64,000 nt of DNA from Halomonas sp. 1513 (GTDB lineage: Bacteria; Pseudomonadota; Gammaproteobacteria; Pseudomonadales; Halomonadaceae). A program made the position numbers and the translations under genes. The stretch spans positions 3,720,001 through 3,784,000 of the forward strand of contig CP019326.1 of the NCBI GenBank assembly GCA_001971685.1, read 5' to 3'. Of this stretch, positions 18,601 through 30,600 are shown one piece after another; within the stretch, counting starts at the first letter, position 1, and each line of letters begins with the position of its first letter. The notes under the pieces were generated by a model. The model worked only from the letters and a program-made list of their open reading frames with translations. It made no database searches and was not told the origin of the DNA.

Positions 18601-21600
18601 CCAGGCCGATGCGCACCTCGACCTGATCGTCGGTGATCTCGTCCTCGGTGATAAAGCCGTCACCGTCGGCAATCGTTACGCTCGGGGCGTTCGGCGCGGT
18701 GGTGTCGACCACGGCGCTGGCCGTGCCGGCCGCCGAGGTGTTGCCCGCCGCATCGGTGAGGGTCGCGCTGACCGTCAGCGTCTCGCCTTCCGCCGGCGCA
18801 GCCAACGGCACGAGCACGCTGCCCGCGTCGATGTTGGCTTGGCTCAGCTCGATCGCCGTGCCATTGACCGTCAGGGTGTCGCCGGCCTCGGCGCCGGTGC
18901 CGGCCAGGCCAATGACCACCTCGACCTGGGCGTTGATGATCTCGTCGTCGGTGATAAAGCCGTCACCGTCGGCAATCGTTACGCTCGGCGCACTCGGTGC
19001 GGTGATGTCGAGAATGCCGGTCTGGCTGGCCGTGGCGGTGTTGCCGCTCCCGTCCGTGACGCTGGCCTCGACCGTGTAGGCGCCTTCGGCCAGCGCCGTG
19101 GGCACCTCAACGCTCCAGGTGCCGTCGGGCTGGACCACGGCGGTCAGGGTCTGGGTGACGCCATTGGCGTCGGTGACCACTACGGTCACCGTCGCACCGA
19201 TTTCATCGGAGCTGCCGCTGATGACCGGGGTGGTGTCGTTGATGCTGCCCTGCGCGTCCACGCTCAGCGCGGGCGCCGTAATGTCGAGGATGCCGGTCTG
19301 GCTGGCCGTGGCGGTGTTGCCGGCCGCGTCCGTCACGCTGGCCACCACCGTGTACTCGCCTTCAGCCAGCGGCGCGTCGACCACCACGCTCCAGGTGCCA
19401 TCGGCCTGGACCACGGCGGTCAGGGTCTGGGCGTCGCCATTGGCGTCGGTGACCACCACGCTCACCGTCGCACCGAGCTCATCGGAGCTGCCGCTGATGA
19501 CCGGGGTGGTGTCGTTGATGCTGCCCTGGGCGTCCACGCTCAGTTCGGGCGCAATGGTGTCGACCACGGCGTTGGCCGTGCCGGCCGCCGAGGTGTTGCC
19601 CGCCGCATCGGTGAGGGTCGCGCTGACCTCAAGGCTCAGGCCGTTGCCGGGCGCCGCCAGGAAGGTGACCACTTCGCCGGCGTCGATGTCGGCTGGTGTC
19701 AGCACGATGTCCAGGCCATTGACCGTCAGGGTGTCGCCAGCCTCGGCGCCGGTGCCGGCCAGGCCGATGCGCACCTCGACCTGATCGTCGGTGATCTCGT
19801 CCTCGGTGATAAAGCCGTCACCGTCGGCAATCGTTACGCTCGGGGCGTTCGGCGCGGTGGTGTCGACCACGGCGCTGGCCGTGCCGGCCGCCGAGGTGTT
19901 GCCCGCCGCATCGGTGAGGGTCGCGCTGACCGTCAGCGTCTCGCCTTCCGCCGGCGCAGCCAACGGCACGAGCACGCTGCCCGCGTCGATGTTGGCTTGG
20001 CTCAGCTCGATCGCCGTGCCATTGACCGTCAGGGTGTCGCCGGCCTCGGCGCCGGTGCCGGCCAGGCCAATGACCACCTCGACCTGGGCGTTGATGATCT
20101 CGTCGTCGGTGATAAAGCCGTCACCGTCGGCAATCGTTACGCTCGGCGCACTCGGTGCGGTGATGTCGAGAATGCCGGTCTGGCTGGCCGTGGCGGTGTT
20201 GCCGCTCCCGTCCGTGACGCTGGCCTCGACCGTGTAGGCGCCTTCGGCCAGCGCCGTGGGCACCTCAACGCTCCAGGTGCCGTCGGGCTGGACCACGGCG
20301 GTCAGGGTCTGGGTGACGCCATTGGCGTCGGTGACCACTACGGTCACCGTCGCACCGATTTCATCGGAGCTGCCGCTGATGACCGGGGTGGTGTCGTTGA
20401 TGCTGCCCTGCGCGTCCACGCTCAGCGCGGGCGCCGTAATGTCGAGGATGCCGGTCTGGCTGGCCGTGGCGGTGTTGCCGGCCGCGTCCGTCACGCTGGC
20501 CACCACCGTGTACTCGCCTTCAGCCAGCGGCGCGTCGACCACCACGCTCCAGGTGCCATCGGCCTGGACCACGGCGGTCAGGGTCTGGGCGTCGCCATTG
20601 GCGTCGGTGACCACCACGCTCACCGTCGCACCGAGCTCATCGGAGCTGCCGCTGATGACCGGGGTGGTGTCGTTGATGCTGCCCTGGGCGTCCACGCTCA
20701 GTTCGGGCGCAATGGTGTCGACCACGGCGTTGGCCGTGCCGGCCGCCGAGGTGTTGCCCGCCGCATCGGTGAGGGTCGCGCTGACCTCAAGGCTCAGGCC
20801 GTTGCCGGGCGCCGCCAGGAAGGTGACCACTTCGCCGGCGTCGATGTCGGCTGGTGTCAGCACGATGTCCAGGCCATTGACCGTCAGGGTGTCGCCAGCC
20901 TCGGCGCCGGTGCCGGCCAGGCCGATGCGCACCTCGACCTGATCGTCGGTGATCTCGTCCTCGGTGATAAAGCCGTCACCGTCGGCAATCGTTACGCTCG
21001 GGGCGTTCGGCGCGGTGGTGTCGACCACGGCGCTGGCCGTGCCGGCCGCCGAGGTGTTGCCCGCCGCATCGGTGAGGGTCGCGCTGACCGTCAGCGTCTC
21101 GCCTTCCGCCGGCGCAGCCAACGGCACGAGCACGCTGCCCGCGTCGATGTTGGCTTGGCTCAGCTCGATCGCCGTGCCATTGACCGTCAGGGTGTCGCCG
21201 GCCTCGGCGCCGGTGCCGGCCAGGCCAATGACCACCTCGACCTGGGCGTTGATGATCTCGTCGTCGGTGATAAAGCCGTCACCGTCGGCAATCGTTACGC
21301 TCGGCGCACTCGGTGCGGTGATGTCGAGAATGCCGGTCTGGCTGGCCGTGGCGGTGTTGCCGCTCCCGTCCGTGACGCTGGCCTCGACCGTGTAGGCGCC
21401 TTCGGCCAGCGCCGTGGGCACCTCAACGCTCCAGGTGCCGTCGGGCTGGACCACGGCGGTCAGGGTCTGGGTGACGCCATTGGCGTCGGTGACCACTACG
21501 GTCACCGTCGCACCGATTTCATCGGAGCTGCCGCTGATGACCGGGGTGGTGTCGTTGATGCTGCCCTGCGCGTCCACGCTCAGCGCGGGCGCCGTAATGT

Positions 21601-24600
21601 CGAGGATGCCGGTCTGGCTGGCCGTGGCGGTGTTGCCGGCCGCGTCCGTCACGCTGGCCACCACCGTGTACTCGCCTTCAGCCAGCGGCGCGTCGACCAC
21701 CACGCTCCAGGTGCCATCGGCCTGGACCACGGCGGTCAGGGTCTGGGCGTCGCCATTGGCGTCGGTGACCACCACGCTCACCGTCGCACCGAGCTCATCG
21801 GAGCTGCCGCTGATGACCGGGGTGGTGTCGTTGATGCTGCCCTGGGCGTCCACGCTCAGTTCGGGCGCAATGGTGTCGACCACGGCGTTGGCCGTGCCGG
21901 CCGCCGAGGTGTTGCCCGCCGCATCGGTGAGGGTCGCGCTGACCTCAAGGCTCAGGCCGTTGCCGGGCGCCGCCAGGAAGGTGACCACTTCGCCGGCGTC
22001 GATGTCGGCTGGTGTCAGCACGATGTCCAGGCCATTGACCGTCAGGGTGTCGCCAGCCTCGGCGCCGGTGCCGGCCAGGCCGATGCGCACCTCGACCTGA
22101 TCGTCGGTGATCTCGTCCTCGGTGATAAAGCCGTCACCGTCGGCAATCGTTACGCTCGGGGCGTTCGGCGCGGTGGTGTCGACCACGGCGCTGGCCGTGC
22201 CGGCCGCCGAGGTGTTGCCCGCCGCATCGGTGAGGGTCGCGCTGACCGTCAGCGTCTCGCCTTCCGCCGGCGCAGCCAACGGCACGAGCACGCTGCCCGC
22301 GTCGATGTTGGCTTGGCTCAGCTCGATCGCCGTGCCATTGACCGTCAGGGTGTCGCCGGCCTCGGCGCCGGTGCCGGCCAGGCCAATGACCACCTCGACC
22401 TGGGCGTTGATGATCTCGTCGTCGGTGATAAAGCCGTCACCGTCGGCAATCGTTACGCTCGGCGCACTCGGTGCGGTGATGTCGAGAATGCCGGTCTGGC
22501 TGGCCGTGGCGGTGTTGCCGCTCCCGTCCGTGACGCTGGCCTCGACCGTGTAGGCGCCTTCGGCCAGCGCCGTGGGCACCTCAACGCTCCAGGTGCCGTC
22601 GGGCTGGACCACGGCGGTCAGGGTCTGGGTGACGCCATTGGCGTCGGTGACCACTACGGTCACCGTCGCACCGATTTCATCGGAGCTGCCGCTGATGACC
22701 GGGGTGGTGTCGTTGATGCTGCCCTGCGCGTCCACGCTCAGCGCGGGCGCCGTAATGTCGAGGATGCCGGTCTGGCTGGCCGTGGCGGTGTTGCCGGCCG
22801 CGTCCGTCACGCTGGCCACCACCGTGTACTCGCCTTCAGCCAGCGGCGCGTCGACCACCACGCTCCAGGTGCCATCGGCCTGGACCACGGCGGTCAGGGT
22901 CTGGGCGTCGCCATTGGCGTCGGTGACCACCACGCTCACCGTCGCACCGAGCTCATCGGAGCTGCCGCTGATGACCGGGGTGGTGTCGTTGATGCTGCCC
23001 TGGGCGTCCACGCTCAGTTCGGGCGCAATGGTGTCGACCACGGCGTTGGCCGTGCCGGCCGCCGAGGTGTTGCCCGCCGCATCGGTGAGGGTCGCGCTGA
23101 CCTCAAGGCTCAGGCCGTTGCCGGGCGCCGCCAGGAAGGTGACCACTTCGCCGGCGTCGATGTCGGCTGGTGTCAGCACGATGTCCAGGCCATTGACCGT
23201 CAGGGTGTCGCCAGCCTCGGCGCCGGTGCCGGCCAGGCCGATGCGCACCTCGACCTGATCGTCGGTGATCTCGTCCTCGGTGATAAAGCCGTCACCGTCG
23301 GCAATCGTTACGCTCGGGGCGTTCGGCGCGGTGGTGTCGACCACGGCGCTGGCCGTGCCGGCCGCCGAGGTGTTGCCCGCCGCATCGGTGAGGGTCGCGC
23401 TGACCGTCAGCGTCTCGCCTTCCGCCGGCGCAGCCAACGGCACGAGCACGCTGCCCGCGTCGATGTTGGCTTGGCTCAGCTCGATCGCCGTGCCATTGAC
23501 CGTCAGGGTGTCGCCGGCCTCGGCGCCGGTGCCGGCCAGGCCAATGACCACCTCGACCTGGGCGTTGATGATCTCGTCGTCGGTGATAAAGCCGTCACCG
23601 TCGGCAATCGTTACGCTCGGCGCACTCGGTGCGGTGATGTCGAGAATGCCGGTCTGGCTGGCCGTGGCGGTGTTGCCGCTCCCGTCCGTGACGCTGGCCT
23701 CGACCGTGTAGGCGCCTTCGGCCAGCGCCGTGGGCACCTCAACGCTCCAGGTGCCGTCGGGCTGGACCACGGCGGTCAGGGTCTGGGTGACGCCATTGGC
23801 GTCGGTGACCACTACGGTCACCGTCGCACCGATTTCATCGGAGCTGCCGCTGATGACCGGGGTGGTGTCGTTGATGCTGCCCTGCGCGTCCACGCTCAGC
23901 GCGGGCGCCGTAATGTCGAGGATGCCGGTCTGGCTGGCCGTGGCGGTGTTGCCGGCCGCGTCCGTCACGCTGGCCACCACCGTGTACTCGCCTTCAGCCA
24001 GCGGCGCGTCGACCACCACGCTCCAGGTGCCATCGGCCTGGACCACGGCGGTCAGGGTCTGGGCGTCGCCATTGGCGTCGGTGACCACCACGCTCACCGT
24101 CGCACCGAGCTCATCGGAGCTGCCGCTGATGACCGGGGTGGTGTCGTTGATGCTGCCCTGGGCGTCCACGCTCAGTTCGGGCGCAATGGTGTCGACCACG
24201 GCGTTGGCCGTGCCGGCCGCCGAGGTGTTGCCCGCCGCATCGGTGAGGGTCGCGCTGACCTCAAGGCTCAGGCCGTTGCCGGGCGCCGCCAGGAAGGTGA
24301 CCACTTCGCCGGCGTCGATGTCGGCTGGTGTCAGCACGATGTCCAGGCCATTGACCGTCAGGGTGTCGCCAGCCTCGGCGCCGGTGCCGGCCAGGCCGAT
24401 GCGCACCTCGACCTGATCGTCGGTGATCTCGTCCTCGGTGATAAAGCCGTCACCGTCGGCAATCGTTACGCTCGGGGCGTTCGGCGCGGTGGTGTCGACC
24501 ACGGCGCTGGCCGTGCCGGCCGCCGAGGTGTTGCCCGCCGCATCGGTGAGGGTCGCGCTGACCGTCAGCGTCTCGCCTTCCGCCGGCGCAGCCAACGGCA

Positions 24601-27600
24601 CGAGCACGCTGCCCGCGTCGATGTTGGCTTGGCTCAGCTCGATCGCCGTGCCATTGACCGTCAGGGTGTCGCCGGCCTCGGCGCCGGTGCCGGCCAGGCC
24701 AATGACCACCTCGACCTGGGCGTTGATGATCTCGTCGTCGGTGATAAAGCCGTCACCGTCGGCAATCGTTACGCTCGGCGCACTCGGTGCGGTGATGTCG
24801 AGAATGCCGGTCTGGCTGGCCGTGGCGGTGTTGCCGCTCCCGTCCGTGACGCTGGCCTCGACCGTGTAGGCGCCTTCGGCCAGCGCCGTGGGCACCTCAA
24901 CGCTCCAGGTGCCGTCGGGCTGGACCACGGCGGTCAGGGTCTGGGTGACGCCATTGGCGTCGGTGACCACTACGGTCACCGTCGCACCGATTTCATCGGA
25001 GCTGCCGCTGATGACCGGGGTGGTGTCGTTGATGCTGCCCTGCGCGTCCACGCTCAGCGCGGGCGCCGTAATGTCGAGGATGCCGGTCTGGCTGGCCGTG
25101 GCGGTGTTGCCGGCCGCGTCCGTCACGCTGGCCACCACCGTGTACTCGCCTTCAGCCAGCGGCGCGTCGACCACCACGCTCCAGGTGCCATCGGCCTGGA
25201 CCACGGCGGTCAGGGTCTGGGCGTCGCCATTGGCGTCGGTGACCACCACGCTCACCGTCGCACCGAGCTCATCGGAGCTGCCGCTGATGACCGGGGTGGT
25301 GTCGTTGATGCTGCCCTGGGCGTCCACGCTCAGTTCGGGCGCAATGGTGTCGACCACGGCGTTGGCCGTGCCGGCCGCCGAGGTGTTGCCCGCCGCATCG
25401 GTGAGGGTCGCGCTGACCTCAAGGCTCAGGCCGTTGCCGGGCGCCGCCAGGAAGGTGACCACTTCGCCGGCGTCGATGTCGGCTGGTGTCAGCACGATGT
25501 CCAGGCCATTGACCGTCAGGGTGTCGCCAGCCTCGGCGCCGGTGCCGGCCAGGCCGATGCGCACCTCGACCTGATCGTCGGTGATCTCGTCCTCGGTGAT
25601 AAAGCCGTCACCGTCGGCAATCGTTACGCTCGGGGCGTTCGGCGCGGTGGTGTCGACCACGGCGCTGGCCGTGCCGGCCGCCGAGGTGTTGCCCGCCGCA
25701 TCGGTGAGGGTCGCGCTGACCGTCAGCGTCTCGCCTTCCGCCGGCGCAGCCAACGGCACGAGCACGCTGCCCGCGTCGATGTTGGCTTGGCTCAGCTCGA
25801 TCGCCGTGCCATTGACCGTCAGGGTGTCGCCGGCCTCGGCGCCGGTGCCGGCCAGGCCAATGACCACCTCGACCTGGGCGTTGATGATCTCGTCGTCGGT
25901 GATAAAGCCGTCACCGTCGGCAATCGTTACGCTCGGCGCACTCGGTGCGGTGATGTCGAGAATGCCGGTCTGGCTGGCCGTGGCGGTGTTGCCGCTCCCG
26001 TCCGTGACGCTGGCCTCGACCGTGTAGGCGCCTTCGGCCAGCGCCGTGGGCACCTCAACGCTCCAGGTGCCGTCGGGCTGGACCACGGCGGTCAGGGTCT
26101 GGGTGACGCCATTGGCGTCGGTGACCACTACGGTCACCGTCGCACCGATTTCATCGGAGCTGCCGCTGATGACCGGGGTGGTGTCGTTGATGCTGCCCTG
26201 CGCGTCCACGCTCAGCGCGGGCGCCGTAATGTCGAGGATGCCGGTCTGGCTGGCCGTGGCGGTGTTGCCGGCCGCGTCCGTCACGCTGGCCACCACCGTG
26301 TACTCGCCTTCAGCCAGCGGCGCGTCGACCACCACGCTCCAGGTGCCATCGGCCTGGACCACGGCGGTCAGGGTCTGGGCGTCGCCATTGGCGTCGGTGA
26401 CCACCACGCTCACCGTCGCACCGAGCTCATCGGAGCTGCCGCTGATGACCGGGGTGGTGTCGTTGATGCTGCCCTGGGCGTCCACGCTCAGTTCGGGCGC
26501 AATGGTGTCGACCACGGCGTTGGCCGTGCCGGCCGCCGAGGTGTTGCCCGCCGCATCGGTGAGGGTCGCGCTGACCTCAAGGCTCAGGCCGTTGCCGGGC
26601 GCCGCCAGGAAGGTGACCACTTCGCCGGCGTCGATGTCGGCTGGTGTCAGCACGATGTCCAGGCCATTGACCGTCAGGGTGTCGCCAGCCTCGGCGCCGG
26701 TGCCGGCCAGGCCGATGCGCACCTCGACCTGATCGTCGGTGATCTCGTCCTCGGTGATAAAGCCGTCACCGTCGGCAATCGTTACGCTCGGGGCGTTCGG
26801 CGCGGTGGTGTCGACCACGGCGCTGGCCGTGCCGGCCGCCGAGGTGTTGCCCGCCGCATCGGTGAGGGTCGCGCTGACCGTCAGCGTCTCGCCTTCCGCC
26901 GGCGCAGCCAACGGCACGAGCACGCTGCCCGCGTCGATGTTGGCTTGGCTCAGCTCGATCGCCGTGCCATTGACCGTCAGGGTGTCGCCGGCCTCGGCGC
27001 CGGTGCCGGCCAGGCCAATGACCACCTCGACCTGGGCGTTGATGATCTCGTCGTCGGTGATAAAGCCGTCACCGTCGGCAATCGTTACGCTCGGCGCACT
27101 CGGTGCGGTGATGTCGAGAATGCCGGTCTGGCTGGCCGTGGCGGTGTTGCCGCTCCCGTCCGTGACGCTGGCCTCGACCGTGTAGGCGCCTTCGGCCAGC
27201 GCCGTGGGCACCTCAACGCTCCAGGTGCCGTCGGGCTGGACCACGGCGGTCAGGGTCTGGGTGACGCCATTGGCGTCGGTGACCACTACGGTCACCGTCG
27301 CACCGATTTCATCGGAGCTGCCGCTGATGACCGGGGTGGTGTCGTTGATGCTGCCCTGCGCGTCCACGCTCAGCGCGGGCGCCGTAATGTCGAGGATGCC
27401 GGTCTGGCTGGCCGTGGCGGTGTTGCCGGCCGCGTCCGTCACGCTGGCCACCACCGTGTACTCGCCTTCAGCCAGCGGCGCGTCGACCACCACGCTCCAG
27501 GTGCCATCGGCCTGGACCACGGCGGTCAGGGTCTGGGCGTCGCCATTGGCGTCGGTGACCACCACGCTCACCGTCGCACCGAGCTCATCGGAGCTGCCGC

Positions 27601-30600
27601 TGATGACCGGGGTGGTGTCGTTGATGCTGCCCTGGGCGTCCACGCTCAGTTCGGGCGCAATGGTGTCGACCACGGCGTTGGCCGTGCCGGCCGCCGAGGT
27701 GTTGCCCGCCGCATCGGTGAGGGTCGCGCTGACCTCAAGGCTCAGGCCGTTGCCGGGCGCCGCCAGGAAGGTGACCACTTCGCCGGCGTCGATGTCGGCT
27801 GGTGTCAGCACGATGTCCAGGCCATTGACCGTCAGGGTGTCGCCAGCCTCGGCGCCGGTGCCGGCCAGGCCGATGCGCACCTCGACCTGATCGTCGGTGA
27901 TCTCGTCCTCGGTGATAAAGCCGTCACCGTCGGCAATCGTTACGCTCGGGGCGTTCGGCGCGGTGGTGTCGACCACGGCGCTGGCCGTGCCGGCCGCCGA
28001 GGTGTTGCCCGCCGCATCGGTGAGGGTCGCGCTGACCGTCAGCGTCTCGCCTTCCGCCGGCGCAGCCAACGGCACGAGCACGCTGCCCGCGTCGATGTTG
28101 GCTTGGCTCAGCTCGATCGCCGTGCCATTGACCGTCAGGGTGTCGCCGGCCTCGGCGCCGGTGCCGGCCAGGCCAATGACCACCTCGACCTGGGCGTTGA
28201 TGATCTCGTCGTCGGTGATAAAGCCGTCACCGTCGGCAATCGTTACGCTCGGCGCACTCGGTGCGGTGATGTCGAGAATGCCGGTCTGGCTGGCCGTGGC
28301 GGTGTTGCCGCTCCCGTCCGTGACGCTGGCCTCGACCGTGTAGGCGCCTTCGGCCAGCGCCGTGGGCACCTCAACGCTCCAGGTGCCGTCGGGCTGGACC
28401 ACGGCGGTCAGGGTCTGGGTGACGCCATTGGCGTCGGTGACCACTACGGTCACCGTCGCACCGATTTCATCGGAGCTGCCGCTGATGACCGGGGTGGTGT
28501 CGTTGATGCTGCCCTGCGCGTCCACGCTCAGCGCGGGCGCCGTAATGTCGAGGATGCCGGTCTGGCTGGCCGTGGCGGTGTTGCCGGCCGCGTCCGTCAC
28601 GCTGGCCACCACCGTGTACTCGCCTTCAGCCAGCGGCGCGTCGACCACCACGCTCCAGGTGCCATCGGCCTGGACCACGGCGGTCAGGGTCTGGGCGTCG
28701 CCATTGGCGTCGGTGACCACCACGCTCACCGTCGCACCGAGCTCATCGGAGCTGCCGCTGATGACCGGGGTGGTGTCGTTGATGCTGCCCTGGGCGTCCA
28801 CGCTCAGTTCGGGCGCAATGGTGTCGACCACGGCGTTGGCCGTGCCGGCCGCCGAGGTGTTGCCCGCCGCATCGGTGAGGGTCGCGCTGACCTCAAGGCT
28901 CAGGCCGTTGCCGGGCGCCGCCAGGAAGGTGACCACTTCGCCGGCGTCGATGTCGGCTGGTGTCAGCACGATGTCCAGGCCATTGACCGTCAGGGTGTCG
29001 CCAGCCTCGGCGCCGGTGCCGGCCAGGCCGATGCGCACCTCGACCTGATCGTCGGTGATCTCGTCCTCGGTGATAAAGCCGTCACCGTCGGCAATCGTTA
29101 CGCTCGGGGCGTTCGGCGCGGTGGTGTCGACCACGGCGCTGGCCGTGCCGGCCGCCGAGGTGTTGCCCGCCGCATCGGTGAGGGTCGCGCTGACCGTCAG
29201 CGTCTCGCCTTCCGCCGGCGCAGCCAACGGCACGAGCACGCTGCCCGCGTCGATGTTGGCTTGGCTCAGCTCGATCGCCGTGCCATTGACCGTCAGGGTG
29301 TCGCCGGCCTCGGCGCCGGTGCCGGCCAGGCCAATGACCACCTCGACCTGGGCGTTGATGATCTCGTCGTCGGTGATAAAGCCGTCACCGTCGGCAATCG
29401 TTACGCTCGGCGCACTCGGTGCGGTGATGTCGAGAATGCCGGTCTGGCTGGCCGTGGCGGTGTTGCCGCTCCCGTCCGTGACGCTGGCCTCGACCGTGTA
29501 GGCGCCTTCGGCCAGCGCCGTGGGCACCTCAACGCTCCAGGTGCCGTCGGGCTGGACCACGGCGGTCAGGGTCTGGGTGACGCCATTGGCGTCGGTGACC
29601 ACTACGGTCACCGTCGCACCGATTTCATCGGAGCTGCCGCTGATGACCGGGGTGGTGTCGTTGATGCTGCCCTGCGCGTCCACGCTCAGCGCGGGCGCCG
29701 TAATGTCGAGGATGCCGGTCTGGCTGGCCGTGGCGGTGTTGCCGGCCGCGTCCGTCACGCTGGCCACCACCGTGTACTCGCCTTCAGCCAGCGGCGCGTC
29801 GACCACCACGCTCCAGGTGCCATCGGCCTGGACCACGGCGGTCAGGGTCTGGGCGTCGCCATTGGCGTCGGTGACCACCACGCTCACCGTCGCACCGAGC
29901 TCATCGGAGCTGCCGCTGATGACCGGGGTGGTGTCGTTGATGCTGCCCTGGGCGTCCACGCTCAGTTCGGGCGCAATGGTGTCGACCACGGCGTTGGCCG
30001 TGCCGGCCGCCGAGGTGTTGCCCGCCGCATCGGTGAGGGTCGCGCTGACCTCAAGGCTCAGGCCGTTGCCGGGCGCCGCCAGGAAGGTGACCACTTCGCC
30101 GGCGTCGATGTCGGCTGGTGTCAGCACGATGTCCAGGCCATTGACCGTCAGGGTGTCGCCAGCCTCGGCGCCGGTGCCGGCCAGGCCGATGCGCACCTCG
30201 ACCTGATCGTCGGTGATCTCGTCCTCGGTGATAAAGCCGTCACCGTCGGCAATCGTTACGCTCGGGGCGTTCGGCGCGGTGGTGTCGACACTTGACGAAG
30301 GCGGAGTAGTCTCCAACTCCGAAATCGCCTGTGTAGTAATATCGTTGAAAATATTGTCTGTGGCCGTGGCACCGATAACCGGTTCACCACCTTGCGTGCC
30401 TGCCTCAAAATCAAACGCCAAGGGGTCAAAATGTTCGTTAATGCGAGCGAGACGGACGAAGTCGTGGCCACCCCCTATGCCGCCCTCACCGCCGGCACTA
30501 GCCAGGGGTGCCAGGAGCACATCTAGGAAGTCGTCGTCCCCTTCTTCGATTGCAGCAAGCAGGGCTTGAAGATCTACATCCAAGACGCTCAAATCTTCAG

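Noticed and set aside
18391..30289. A CRISPR array or satellite DNA
   Set aside because: The repeat unit is 1158 bp, in frame, without spacers, and encodes protein domains.
18230..30295. A 4021-codon open frame antisense to the adhesin, and two series of 148- and 228-codon frames in another antisense phase
   Set aside because: They recur with the 1158-bp repeat and exist only because the GC-rich, codon-biased unit lacks stops in those phases. The sequences are low in complexity and have no domain or start context. The minus-strand frame has a retention module, Ig-like domains and RTX repeats.
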